DNA of 64,000 nucleotides, taken from positions 186,001 through 250,000 of the forward strand of contig CAVVOI010000009.1 in the NCBI GenBank assembly GCA_963749825.1, given 5' to 3'. The notes under the pieces are model-generated. The model ran no database searches. It had not been told where the DNA came from and worked only from the letters and a program-made list of their open reading frames with translations. Below are positions 25,675 to 34,834 of this stretch, in pieces. The number at the start of each line of letters is the position of its first letter. The stretch's first letter is position 1. Position numbers and translations under genes: made by a program. The stretch comes from UBA11865 sp963749825 (GTDB taxonomy: Bacteria; Chloroflexota; Anaerolineae; Promineifilales; Promineifilaceae).

Positions 25675-26451
25675 GTCAAATTGAGTGTATCATGGCGATC
25701 AGAGTTATCCAATCGCCTTAATTTCTCTTCCAATTCAAGCAAACTGTGGATTGTCGCATCAGGCGATGCCCCATCCTCGGTGGGAAAGCGATTGCTAGAG
25801 ACAAAATGGATCACTTTCATGCCGGCCTGTTTTCCCCCGATCACGTCGACCGCGGGATCATCTCCTATAAATACGGCCTGCCCTGGATGGACATCTAGAG
25901 CGCCTAGGATTCGCCGGAAGGGGGCAAGCGTGGGTTTCCATTCATTTGTATCGCCCGAAAATAATGTTGCATCGAAATAGCTGTCCAAACCAAACCTTCT
26001 TAGATCAGCCTCGTGCGACTTACCCGTGAACATCGTGTTGGAAATCAGACCTATTTTGTAACCGTTGTCTCTTAGAGCAGATAAAACAGCCCGGCTATTG
26101 GGAATCGGTTTAGCGCCTTGGCAAACAGCCAATTCGTAATCCTTGGCGGCTTGTTTGAGTACGAGATCGTTGGGGACTTCAACGTCTAAGGTTTTCCAGC
26201 ATCTCAGCTAAGAGACTCGGAACAGTTAAATTTTTCTCGCCAGCAGTTGCAAGACGCCAACGCCTGGGTATCAGATCATAACCGACCAAGGTGAATTGCT
26301 CGATACCAGGTAGTCGAAGACCTTGGTCGGTTAGATAGATATGCGCGGCCAACAGGCCAGGGGCTTCAAGATCGGGCCAACTATCATGCTCGCCGGCATA
26401 CTCAATTAAGGTTCCCCCAAGATCAAACACAATTGCTATAATATGGTCCAT
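25671..26451 (-). pseudogene. HAD-superfamily hydrolase with a single-base frameshift
   Basis: The N-terminal part (26451 to about 26200) has the HAD nucleophile motif VFDLGGTLIEY; the C-terminal part in another frame (about 26195 to 25671) has ISNTMFTG, the KPTLAPFRRIL lysine and the acidic motif FIGDDPAVDVIGGKQAGM. The two match end to end if one base is removed from the T4 run at 26192-26195 (A4 on the coding strand), which gives MLETLDVEVPNDL across the join. The gene starts 11 bp after mutS2 and overlaps the TPR start, so the reading frame at its end is under coupling. A sequencing error, a real inactivating indel or slippage cannot be told apart here. Confidence 0.75.
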
Positions 26452-26462
26452 ATTTCCTTCGT

Positions 26463-28892
26463 TTATTCCTCGAATTTTGCGACCGTCACGCCAGCGCCGC
26501 CTTCACCGTCACGGCCTTCTTCCCAGGATCGAACGTGATTGTTTTCTTGCAACGCCTGGCGAATAGCTTCTCGTAAACGACCCGTACCCTTGCCGTGAAT
26601 GATGCGAACCCATGGCAGATTAGCCAAAAAAGCGGAATCCAAATATTGTTCGAGAAGCATAAGCCCTTCGTCCACTCGCTTGCCTCGTATATCAAGCTCC
26701 ATGGCCGGTGACTCCACAGCAACACGAACAATGGTCTCTAACTCTGATTGCTCTTCCGCCCTTGATTTGAGTTCTAGCTCATCTAGTTGGGCGCGCATGT
26801 GTAAACGGCCGACGGCGATTTCGGCCTCGCGTTTATCTATGCTTACGATGAGCCCCTTTGCTCCCAAGGTGGAAACAAGCACCGTGTCTCCAGGTCGAAA
26901 ATCTGCCGGTTTTCGACGTTTTTGTCGCTTTTGCCTTTCATTTACCTCGCTTTCTGGATCTAGCAACTCTAAAAACTCTTCCTCCACGGTTTCGGTTTGC
27001 TTTTGCAGTTTCTTGAGTCGATTGATGGATTCCGCATCTCGTAGTTTACGCCTGACCTGGCGTATTTCCCTTCTTACTTCGTTAAGTCCAGTTTCGGCCT
27101 GTTGTTGCGTTTCTAGGAGAATTTCTTGTCGCTCTAATTCAATTTCATCTAATTTATTCTTTAGACTATCTCGCTCCTCAATTGCCTGGGCCAACGCTAA
27201 TCGGGTTCCCGCTTCCTGGGCGGTAATTTTCTCGCGCATATCGTAAATCGAATCTAGCAGGCTCTCAGCTTTATTGCTGCTCGCTCCTAGCAAGCCCATC
27301 GCATCATCCAGTATTGTGTCAGAAAGTCCGATTCGCCGGGCAATGGCGAAAGCGTTCGATCGTCCCGGCATTCCGATGCTCATCTCGAAAGTCGGCATTA
27401 ATGTGTCGACATCGAAGAGTAGGGAGGCATTGGTAGCCCCAGGTGTCTGACTGGCATAAACTTTTAATTCCGGATAGTGAGTAGCAACGAATGTTGTGGC
27501 TCCTAGGTCTCGCAAGTATTCGACAATGGCCTGGGCAAGCGATGCTCCTTCAGCCGGGTCGGTGCCTGATCCCAGTTCGTCGAGCAGGACGAGGGATCGT
27601 TCGTCAACCATGTCCAGAATCCGAACGATATTGTTCATGTGCCCTGAAAAGGTTGATAAATTTTGTTCAATTGACTGTTCATCGCCGATATCGGCGAATA
27701 TATCGTCAAATATGGTTAGCCTCGCTTCCTTTGCCGGAAGGTGAAGACCGGATTGAGCCATGAGCACCATTAAGCCCATGGTTTTCAGGCTGACTGTTTT
27801 CCCACCCGTATTTGGGCCTGTGATCAGAACAACAAAAATATCATCTTCAATCAAAAAGTCGGTGGGTACGACGTTTTCGGGATCGAGTAAGGGGTGGCGG
27901 GCTCCCCTAATCCATATCTTTGATCCTGGATGCGGGTTAGGGGGAGTCATCGGCTCTTCAACCTGAGCCTTACTTCTTTTTTTGCTCTTGGAAACCGGAA
28001 GAGTTCGCCAGGGTTCAAATTCTGGCTTAATGGCCTTGATCACATTGGCATAACGCGCCCTAGCGAATATTAGGTCCAACTCCGCCAGTCGCTCAACCGA
28101 TCGTTTGATGGATTCGCCGTGGATAGCTACCTGGACAGAAAGCTCAGCCAGAATGCGCTGGATTTCTTCCGTTTCTGCAATATGAAGACCACGGAATTCG
28201 TTGTTTAGTTCAACTGTATGAAGTGGTTCAACCCAAAGCGTAGCGCCGCTATTGCTCTGATCGTGTATGATCCCCTTGATTCGCCCTTTGTAATTAGCCT
28301 TTAGAGGAATAACGTAGCGCCCTCCACGGGTTGTTATCGTGGGTTCTTGGAGGTATTGGTTTTGGCTGCTACTAATAAGAGAGCGCAGTTTTTCCTGAAT
28401 ACGGCCGTGAACGACCTGCAATTCCTTTCTTATTTTGGCAAGACCAGGACTGGCATTATCGAGGACTTCTCCTCTTTCGTCGATCGCCTGTCCGATAGCA
28501 CCAACTAAACCCGGGCATTCCTCAATAAGCTCGCCTATAGCTGCCAAATTTGGCGCCTGGTCAGGTAATCTCACTAATTTACGACGAAGATCCCTTGCAG
28601 CAACGACGGTTGCTTGGACATCTAATAGATCTTCGGCCGGCAAAATAAAGCCGCGCATGGCGTTGTCGGAAATCCGCCGGATATCTCGCGCCCCGCCGAC
28701 GGTGATATCAGATCGCGTATCGAAAAGCAGGCGGGCTTCCTCAGTCTCAATCTGCCAAAGAGTGGCTTGGGAGATATCCGTCGTAGGTGTTACCTGGCGA
28801 GCGAGTTTTTCTCCTGCACTGAAACTCGTGTGCTGGGCCAGATGATCAAGAATCTTATTAAATTCCAGGGTCAGGTGAGATTTTTTGTCCAT
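26463..28892 (-). CDS. mutS2: Endonuclease MutS2
   Basis: An 809-residue MutS2. It lacks the mismatch-binding domain of MutS1 and has the core/clamp region, the ATPase with Walker A ITGPNTGGKTVSLKT, LVLLDELGSGTDPAEGASLA and FVATHYPELK, a charged coiled-coil insertion (about 520-640), and a C-terminal Smr nuclease domain (LDIRGKRVDEGLMLLEQYL; WVRIIHGKGTGRLREAI). MutS2 suppresses homologous recombination or rescues collided ribosomes, depending on the species. It is the first gene of a leftward operon with HAD and TPR genes. Confidence 0.94.
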   Translation of the reverse strand: MDKKSHLTLEFNKILDHLAQHTSFSAGEKLARQVTPTTDISQATLWQIETEEARLLFDTRSDITVGGARDIRRISDNAMRGFILPAEDLLDVQATVVAARDLRRKLVRLPDQAPNLAAIGELIEECPGLVGAIGQAIDERGEVLDNASPGLAKIRKELQVVHGRIQEKLRSLISSSQNQYLQEPTITTRGGRYVIPLKANYKGRIKGIIHDQSNSGATLWVEPLHTVELNNEFRGLHIAETEEIQRILAELSVQVAIHGESIKRSVERLAELDLIFARARYANVIKAIKPEFEPWRTLPVSKSKKRSKAQVEEPMTPPNPHPGSKIWIRGARHPLLDPENVVPTDFLIEDDIFVVLITGPNTGGKTVSLKTMGLMVLMAQSGLHLPAKEARLTIFDDIFADIGDEQSIEQNLSTFSGHMNNIVRILDMVDERSLVLLDELGSGTDPAEGASLAQAIVEYLRDLGATTFVATHYPELKVYASQTPGATNASLLFDVDTLMPTFEMSIGMPGRSNAFAIARRIGLSDTILDDAMGLLGASSNKAESLLDSIYDMREKITAQEAGTRLALAQAIEERDSLKNKLDEIELERQEILLETQQQAETGLNEVRREIRQVRRKLRDAESINRLKKLQKQTETVEEEFLELLDPESEVNERQKRQKRRKPADFRPGDTVLVSTLGAKGLIVSIDKREAEIAVGRLHMRAQLDELELKSRAEEQSELETIVRVAVESPAMELDIRGKRVDEGLMLLEQYLDSAFLANLPWVRIIHGKGTGRLREAIRQALQENNHVRSWEEGRDGEGGAGVTVAKFEE

Positions 28893-29118
28893 ATTTACGG
28901 TTGGAAGATCACATTCGATTTGGATGGTAACTTCTCTAAGTATCCAGAATGATTGTAGACAGGGCTGTTATTTAGGCAACAACTGGCAATGATTGGTCAA
29001 AAACGGGTCGAAATTATTTTGAGCTATGAACAACCTGTGTAAAATAAATGCATCATTCATCCGTGTCTTGCAACTTGAGGAGAATTAGCTGGCACATTAT
29101 TTGATAATGATGAGATAT

Positions 29119-29239
29119 GGACGGCAACCGAGGGGTAGCCGGCCGTCCTTAACCTGGACAGGCTCGATATCAAGGTATTGGACCTATGACAGGTTACCGT
29201 AGGAGGGATTGCCCCGGTCAGCAATGAGGGGGTATTTTT
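29119..29239 (+). ncRNA. Candidate structured leader / attenuator upstream of the Wzt-like gene
   Basis: Three hairpins follow one another: GGACGGC (29119-29125) with GCCGTCC (29142-29148); a two-part stem 29174-29198 (GGTA/TACC around ACCT/AGGT); and ATTGC (29208-29212) with GCAAT (29221-29225). The last one competes with CCCC (29212-29215) pairing GGGG (29228-29231), which is followed by T5 at 29235-29239. This is the layout of a terminator/antiterminator switch, although the stems are short. The rest of 28893-29385 shows no gene. I could not match it to a known riboswitch class. Confidence 0.35.
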
Positions 29240-29385
29240 ACGCTGTTTGGTTGCCTCACCCTTTTTAGTTAGAATCGCATATTGCATGTTGCCTTTGATA
29301 ATTATCGTTTGGGCATTAGATCAGGTCATTGATTGAGATTGGATTATCTAACATACAGATGGCTTTGAAGAGCGCGCAAGAAAAT

Positions 29386-30669
29386 ATGACAGCGGACCAA
29401 GCTATACGTTTTGCAGAGGTAAGCAAACGCTTCAAACTCAATGCCGAGCAGGCAGATTCAGTGCTAGACACAATAATCTCGTCATTATCACGTTCGCGAT
29501 CGGCGAAGAAAATTGAACGAGAGTTGTGGGCCGTTCAAAAAACCTCATTTGACATAATGTCTGGAGAATGTGTCGGATTTGTCGGCCGGAACGGCAGTGG
29601 CAAGAGCACTATGCTGAAACTCATATCGGGCATTATTCGGCCGACCACTGGCATCATAGAGATAACAGGCCGGCTAAGCGCTCTTTTGGAATTGGGCGCC
29701 GGTTTTCACCCCGATCTGACCGGTCGTGAAAACATTTCGCTCAATGCTTCCATACTTGGCTTGACTAATGCGGAAGTGGCCGAAATATATGATGAGATTG
29801 TTGAATTTTCCGAGCTTGGTGAATTCCTCAACATGCCCGTAAAATATTATTCTTCTGGCATGTACATGCGCCTGGGTTTCAGCGTCGCCGTACATATCCA
29901 GCCAGATGTTCTGCTCATAGACGAAATCTTAGCCGTCGGCGACCAGTCATTCCAGGAAAAATGTATTGAACGGCTACACCAATTACGAGATGAAGGGCGG
30001 ACAGTCCTGTTCGTTAGTCACAATCTTGAGACGGTTCGCTCCCTTTGTTCCCGAATCCTGTGGGTTGACAAGGGGAATGTGGTTGCAGATGGTCCCTCGG
30101 ACGATGTATTGCAGGAATACCTGGAGAGTTATAGCAAGCAAGATTTGGTAGAAGGTGAAACGTTTATATTGCCTAGCAGATGGGGTTCGGGTGAAGTCGA
30201 GATAACGAATCTGCGTCTATTGAATGCTGCCGGTGAGGAAAAAAGCGAATTCATTACAGGTGAAGCTGTCACCATCGAACTCGCCTATAGTGCTAATGAA
30301 CCAGTGGAAGATCCGGATTTCGTCTTGTCGATTAATCGTGATGCTATAGAAATGACGGATGAGCCTGATAGCCAGTTAGTGCGTTCCCATCCAGGAGAAT
30401 TGGCAGGATCAGGTGTTGTCCGTTGTCTTATTGATAGCCTACCTTTCCCCCCGGCCCTCTACCATATTTCAGCTGGTGTTTATGAAAAAGAATCGAAGGT
30501 TACCTACGACTATCGTGATAGGGTCAAGAAACTGAGGATCATGGCCGATCCTGAACGAAAAGGAAGAGGACATCTAGAAATTCCCGCTAAATGGGAGTCA
30601 GGGCAAAACGATCCAACACCTGCGGTTGAAGCCTCAGTAATTAATAGAAAGTTAGTGGACGTGGATTGA
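29386..30669 (+). CDS. Wzt-like polysaccharide ABC exporter ATPase
   Basis: An ABC ATPase with Walker A GFVGRNGSGKSTMLK, ABCA-like ELGAGFHPDLTGRENI, signature YSSGMYMRLGFSVAV and Walker B VLLIDEILAVGD, which are hallmarks of Wzt/TagH-type exporters. From about residue 250 a Wzt-C-like beta-sandwich follows (EITNLRLLNAAGEE, FPPALYHISAGVY), the carbohydrate-recognising domain that binds the end of an O-polysaccharide. The start is uncertain: TTG 29329, ATG 29359 and ATG 29386 are in frame, and I choose 29386 because family members begin shortly before AIRFAEVSKRFKL. The permease Wzm is not in the window. Confidence 0.88.
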   Translation: MTADQAIRFAEVSKRFKLNAEQADSVLDTIISSLSRSRSAKKIERELWAVQKTSFDIMSGECVGFVGRNGSGKSTMLKLISGIIRPTTGIIEITGRLSALLELGAGFHPDLTGRENISLNASILGLTNAEVAEIYDEIVEFSELGEFLNMPVKYYSSGMYMRLGFSVAVHIQPDVLLIDEILAVGDQSFQEKCIERLHQLRDEGRTVLFVSHNLETVRSLCSRILWVDKGNVVADGPSDDVLQEYLESYSKQDLVEGETFILPSRWGSGEVEITNLRLLNAAGEEKSEFITGEAVTIELAYSANEPVEDPDFVLSINRDAIEMTDEPDSQLVRSHPGELAGSGVVRCLIDSLPFPPALYHISAGVYEKESKVTYDYRDRVKKLRIMADPERKGRGHLEIPAKWESGQNDPTPAVEASVINRKLVDVD

Positions 30670-30728
30670 CGTCTAAATTTACATCATAATCGGCATCATA
30701 GACCTCTTCCCGATATCGAGAATTGCTA

Positions 30729-32432
30729 ATGCGAGATGGCATGAATTCATCAAGGAAAACAAAGGTAATTTTTGGCCTGTTAGGGCTCATATTTCCTGCC
30801 ATAACCATCAGTCTCTTAATTGCTTACAGCACAAGCACATCTAGCGCAAAGCCCCTTGCATATAGCGGTGTAGACCTGGATCAAGCCAGCATTGATGCGG
30901 CGCCGGCATTTGATTATAGTGATGGCCTTGACTGCCGGGTTGGTGTAACGACCCACGATACCAGCCAAATTGAATGGGTAGACGATTTCGATGCTGGCTG
31001 GTATGTGAGTTTTGGGTCAGTATCGGACGGTGCCGAGAATGGCGCCGAGCCAGTAACAATTATCTCTGTAAAACAAGATAAGATAGGCAGCCAATATCTT
31101 GATACTTATACTTTTTCTGTACCCTTGACTGATTTAGGGTTGGGAGCATGGATCGATGCAAATCCAGGAAAGCTGTGGGCGATTGGAAATGAACCCGATC
31201 GTGGCCCTGACCCAGGTTCGCTCATTCGAAAACAAGACGACACGTTTCCAGATGTCTATGCCCGGGCTTACCACGAGGCGTATACGTATATTAAGGATCG
31301 CGATCCAGGAGCAAAGGTGGCCAACGCGGGTCTGGTAGGTGCGACGCCGGGCCGTCTCCAGTACCTGGATATGGTCTGGCAGGCATATGTTGATGAATTC
31401 AATGAGCCGATGCCGGTAGATGTTTGGAATATGCATCTTTACATCCTGCCTGAGATAAATCCTTCCGGGTTGCCGAATGGAATTGCCAACGTAGCCTTGG
31501 GGACTGATCCGGCGCTCGGAAAAATGGAGAGCTATCCCCCTAAGCCGCAAAATCTATGTGCTTTAGACAAAATCTATTGCTATGCCGAGCACGACGACTT
31601 GACTGTTTTCGCCGAACAGGTGACTGCGATGCGCCAGTGGATGCGTGATCGCGGACAGCGTCACAAACCCCTCATTTTAAGTGAATTTTCGATTCTCTAT
31701 CCTTATCAAGAAGACCCCGGGTCGTGTTATATACAAGATGAGTTTGGCAATTGTTTCACCCCAGGTCGAGTTATCAATCACATGCACAATGCCATTAATT
31801 ACATGGAATCGGCCGTGAACCCCAGCCTGGGATACCCGCTGGATGGAAACCGGCTTATCCAACAATGGGCCTGGTTCAGCATAAGTAATGATCCGGCAGT
31901 CGGTAATGTCAGCGATCTAGTGAAAAAAGATGATACAGGCCAATATACTGGTCTTACAAAAGTTGGTTTCGCCTTTCAAACATTGGCGCAGGCCCGCAGT
32001 ACGCATGTAAACCTTTTGTTTGACTCGGTCAGCTACCCAATAACTGAAACCAATCCTGTTGGCGGTACGGCCGATGTCAATCTGTGGGCTATGGTTGGCA
32101 ACAATGGCAATACGGCCGTGTTGGAAGAGTTTATGGTCACGTTTTATTCAGACGCTGCCTTGACCCAAATAATCGGCACAGATAAGGTTATAGTGCCCGG
32201 CGTTGGCGAACCTGCCGTAAGCGGTTGTGCGCGACAGAAGGTAATGGCGACTACTTTATGGAGTGGACTGACGCCCGGAGTTCATCATTATTGGGTTGAA
32301 GTAGACAGTGGGGGGATAATTGTAGAAGATCCCGTCGCGGGGACCGGAAAGGCTGATAATGTTGCCAGTGGTTTTGTTATCGTCAATCCAGAAAATCTGC
32401 AAATGCCTGTCCTTTATTTTGACAGCGGTTAA
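30729..32432 (+). CDS. Secreted GH-A-clan-like glycoside hydrolase
   Basis: A protein of about 567 residues. An N-terminal signal or anchor helix (VIFGLLGLIFPAITISLLIAY) is followed by a TIM-barrel-like domain with LWAIGNEPDRGP, whose NE pair matches the acid/base site at strand 4 of clan GH-A, and LILSEFSILYP, whose E matches the nucleophile at strand 7. From about residue 440 a beta-sandwich domain follows (VNLWAMVGNNGNTAVLEEF, GVHHYWVEVDSGG). The exact GH family and substrate cannot be assigned. It sits 59 bp after the Wzt-like gene, so it may trim the exported glycan. The ATG at 30744 is an alternative start. Confidence 0.65.
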   Translation: MRDGMNSSRKTKVIFGLLGLIFPAITISLLIAYSTSTSSAKPLAYSGVDLDQASIDAAPAFDYSDGLDCRVGVTTHDTSQIEWVDDFDAGWYVSFGSVSDGAENGAEPVTIISVKQDKIGSQYLDTYTFSVPLTDLGLGAWIDANPGKLWAIGNEPDRGPDPGSLIRKQDDTFPDVYARAYHEAYTYIKDRDPGAKVANAGLVGATPGRLQYLDMVWQAYVDEFNEPMPVDVWNMHLYILPEINPSGLPNGIANVALGTDPALGKMESYPPKPQNLCALDKIYCYAEHDDLTVFAEQVTAMRQWMRDRGQRHKPLILSEFSILYPYQEDPGSCYIQDEFGNCFTPGRVINHMHNAINYMESAVNPSLGYPLDGNRLIQQWAWFSISNDPAVGNVSDLVKKDDTGQYTGLTKVGFAFQTLAQARSTHVNLLFDSVSYPITETNPVGGTADVNLWAMVGNNGNTAVLEEFMVTFYSDAALTQIIGTDKVIVPGVGEPAVSGCARQKVMATTLWSGLTPGVHHYWVEVDSGGIIVEDPVAGTGKADNVASGFVIVNPENLQMPVLYFDSG

Positions 32433-32434
32433 AT

Positions 32435-34033
32435 TCAGGCTCGAAATAATACCCAAATATCTGTCGCCGCAATAACGAGAAGACCAGAAACAAGAGCGAC
32501 CCAAAACCATATTTTTGAACCTTTTATCCGGCCATAAAGCGATCGTCCCAAATAGATTGAAACAATTAAAAATAGGATGGTGGCGACTAGAGAACTAATC
32601 TGCGGTAGTGGCCAAGAGCCGCTCATTACCCGGGCTAGCGGGGAGAGATTAAGGATCAAGAAATCGGCCGGAGTTCGAAATAAATACCCTAAATAGCTTA
32701 AGAGCTGCCGGCCAAACTCTGCATATGATTGGTCTACCCATTCAAATGATGGGTACATAGCTACAACACGTCCCCCGATTTCTTCTTCGATTCCATACCG
32801 AAGCAATATCCATTGGTGCAGAATTAAGATAAGACCGGTGATAGCAACGAATGGTTTGCGATAACGATCAGGTATGGTTTTAACCAAACTCGCATAACCA
32901 AGCACGAAAATGATCACCTGTTCAGAGAATCTGCGTGGCCCATAACCTCCACCGCCAAACCAATCACGGGTACTGCTGTTAACATAGATAACCAAGATGA
33001 GCACGATGATGAGGGGGACAGCTAAGCGAGGTTTGCGCCGGCCGAGTAGGAACAAACCGAGGACAGAGAACAAGAATACAGGCATCCACGGTAATATCCC
33101 TCGGAAGGTTGATAGGAGCAGGGGCACCAGCAGCGGGGCGCGCCAATCCATGAACAGCGGACCATACGGTATGGTTATCCAGTCGCCAAACAGTGAAAAC
33201 CAATGAGCCATTTGAATTGAAAAAACAATGGTTATGGCTGCCAAAACTATTGCCAAATAGCCAAGCACACGTGTCCAGGAATCGCGCCGCTCCTTGCTGG
33301 GTAATACTACCCACCACCATATCGTTGAGATAACGGGCAGGGCAAAGAAAACCAGTTGCTGAGATCGTACAAGACCGGTCAGTCCTATCAAGGCCCCAAG
33401 TAAAATGCCCTGCCGGTAGGCAGGGGTTGATGAATAGGATCTCCACCACACATAAACAACCAGTGAATTGATGAGAGCTGATGTTGCATGGGCGAATAGA
33501 GGTTCTCGTGTTTGGTAATAGATTAGTGGCGTGGTGAAGAGAAGTGTCAGCACAGCCGCTAAAGAACTGAAACGACTGGTTTCCGATCGGGCCAACAAAT
33601 AACCAGGCCAGAATGCAAACCAACCGAGAAGGGCGGAAAAAGTAGCTATGCCCAGCGTAAAGTGCCACTCATAGCCTGAGAGTTGTCTTGGCAAGAAAGT
33701 AAGCGCCTGGCCCAGCGAAGCGGTCACTCGAAGTGTCGCTAACCAAGGTACCCACAAGAGGGAGCTGCCGATGGCAAATGGCGTATCAACCCGTCCAGTT
33801 GCTGTTTGTATCTTATCAAACCGCCGGAGGACAAAATCTTCGGAGGCTGTAGGGTAAGATAGGAGCAGGTCATTGTCGATCTGTAAATCATTGTCGAAAA
33901 CAATGGATCGAGCATTGGCGTAGTAGAAGGCTGCATCCCAGGTCGGGTTTCTATCCCATAGGAGCAACGCCCATTGGAGTAGGCAAACGAGGATGATAAT
34001 GACAGCGGCTTTACGGTCTATTTGGGCAATCAT
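32435..34033 (-). CDS. GT-C-type membrane glycosyltransferase-like protein
   Basis: A 532-residue integral membrane protein with about 11-12 helices. After the first helix there is a luminal loop with NPTWDAAFYYANARS, where the aspartate matches the catalytic-loop acidic residue of GT39/GT83 (ArnT/PMT-like) enzymes that use polyprenyl-phosphate sugars. Further loop motifs are YYQTREPLFAHATSA and DWFGGGGYGPRRFSEQV, as in Chloroflexota GT-C proteins. It converges with the hydrolase gene, the stops being only 2 bp apart. Acceptor and donor are unknown; a role in glycosylating surface protein or polysaccharide fits the region. Confidence 0.65.
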   Translation of the reverse strand: MIAQIDRKAAVIIILVCLLQWALLLWDRNPTWDAAFYYANARSIVFDNDLQIDNDLLLSYPTASEDFVLRRFDKIQTATGRVDTPFAIGSSLLWVPWLATLRVTASLGQALTFLPRQLSGYEWHFTLGIATFSALLGWFAFWPGYLLARSETSRFSSLAAVLTLLFTTPLIYYQTREPLFAHATSALINSLVVYVWWRSYSSTPAYRQGILLGALIGLTGLVRSQQLVFFALPVISTIWWWVVLPSKERRDSWTRVLGYLAIVLAAITIVFSIQMAHWFSLFGDWITIPYGPLFMDWRAPLLVPLLLSTFRGILPWMPVFLFSVLGLFLLGRRKPRLAVPLIIVLILVIYVNSSTRDWFGGGGYGPRRFSEQVIIFVLGYASLVKTIPDRYRKPFVAITGLILILHQWILLRYGIEEEIGGRVVAMYPSFEWVDQSYAEFGRQLLSYLGYLFRTPADFLILNLSPLARVMSGSWPLPQISSLVATILFLIVSIYLGRSLYGRIKGSKIWFWVALVSGLLVIAATDIWVLFRA

Positions 34034-34834
34034 TGGACAATGATTGCCAACTATAACAGGGAATAGGCAGGGATGGTAGCGTTAAGGCAACGCCTGATAG
34101 AACGCGAATAAGTTTTCCTTACTGAAGGCTTTTTTCGCCCGCCTTTACCTTTACACCTAGCCAATTTGTCCGTGGAGGTAGCGTGTAGCTGAAGTAGGGG
34201 CTGTAGGCACAGTATGGATACTATGATAAGAAAAAAGCCAATCACTTTTACACTGGTTGCAAGGTTAGTGAATGGGCAGTAGACCGAGGGAAAAGCGCTG
34301 GCACAAGCGATGTTTAACCAAATTGGTTATCGGACCACGGTAAATAAACAGTAATTTGCCGAATTTTGTTATACCTTGACAAGTATCCGGTTCCTTTGAT
34401 GAGAAACGGCCGTTCTTTCTTTAGTAAACAATCAGTCCCACTATCTAATGACTTCGATATCTATTGTCTACCGTGTAGGCAACGGTCTACTCCCCATAAT
34501 TGACAAGTCCTTTATCCTGGACTTCACACATTTTGAAGATCTTATCACACTCACTCACTGAGTGGTGGTTTTATTTGACCAATAATGAGCCTCCAGCCAT
34601 TTCCATTTCAGCATACGCGTGATGTTGATTTCCAGGATGCCTGCGCATCTTGGTCGCTTGGTGGCCCAATTGGGCCGACGATGATCCTGGCTGATTGGTC
34701 TGCAAGAGGGCTGTAATCGGACTAAGAAGGGTAACCTCAGGCGTCCAGAATCTCCCGAAATATGCTATCATAACCAGTAACAGGCGTGGCATTTGTGTTC
34801 AGAACCTATTGGCAGAATACCTGAGGTGCGTATT
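34034..34834. other. 800-bp region without a recognisable gene
   Basis: No open frame here has a sensible start or codon use. It lies between the start of a leftward gene and the damaged kinase gene, so it must hold promoters for both, but no full -35/-10 pair is convincing. Palindromes seen are AACCAAATTGGTT (34316-34328), CACTCA/TGAGTG near 34549-34564 and the perfect GGCCCAATTGGGCC (34663-34676). It forms the left border of the GC-richer block. Confidence 0.5.

Noticed and set aside
26599..27246. 215-codon rightward frame inside mutS2
   Set aside because: It is antisense to a conserved coding region and its Ser/Arg-rich translation is typical of a shadow frame.
28893..29240. c-di-GMP, SAM, cobalamin or fluoride riboswitch upstream of the Wzt-like gene
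   Set aside because: None of the conserved core motifs of these classes is present; only a generic structured leader can be claimed.
32979..33668. 229-codon leftward frame in the GT-C gene
   Set aside because: It lies in another frame of a gene with clear membrane topology and has Cys/His/Pro-rich, non-natural composition.
34571..34792. Leftward 73-codon frame in the non-coding region
   Set aside because: No family resemblance and no ribosome-binding site; composition looks random.
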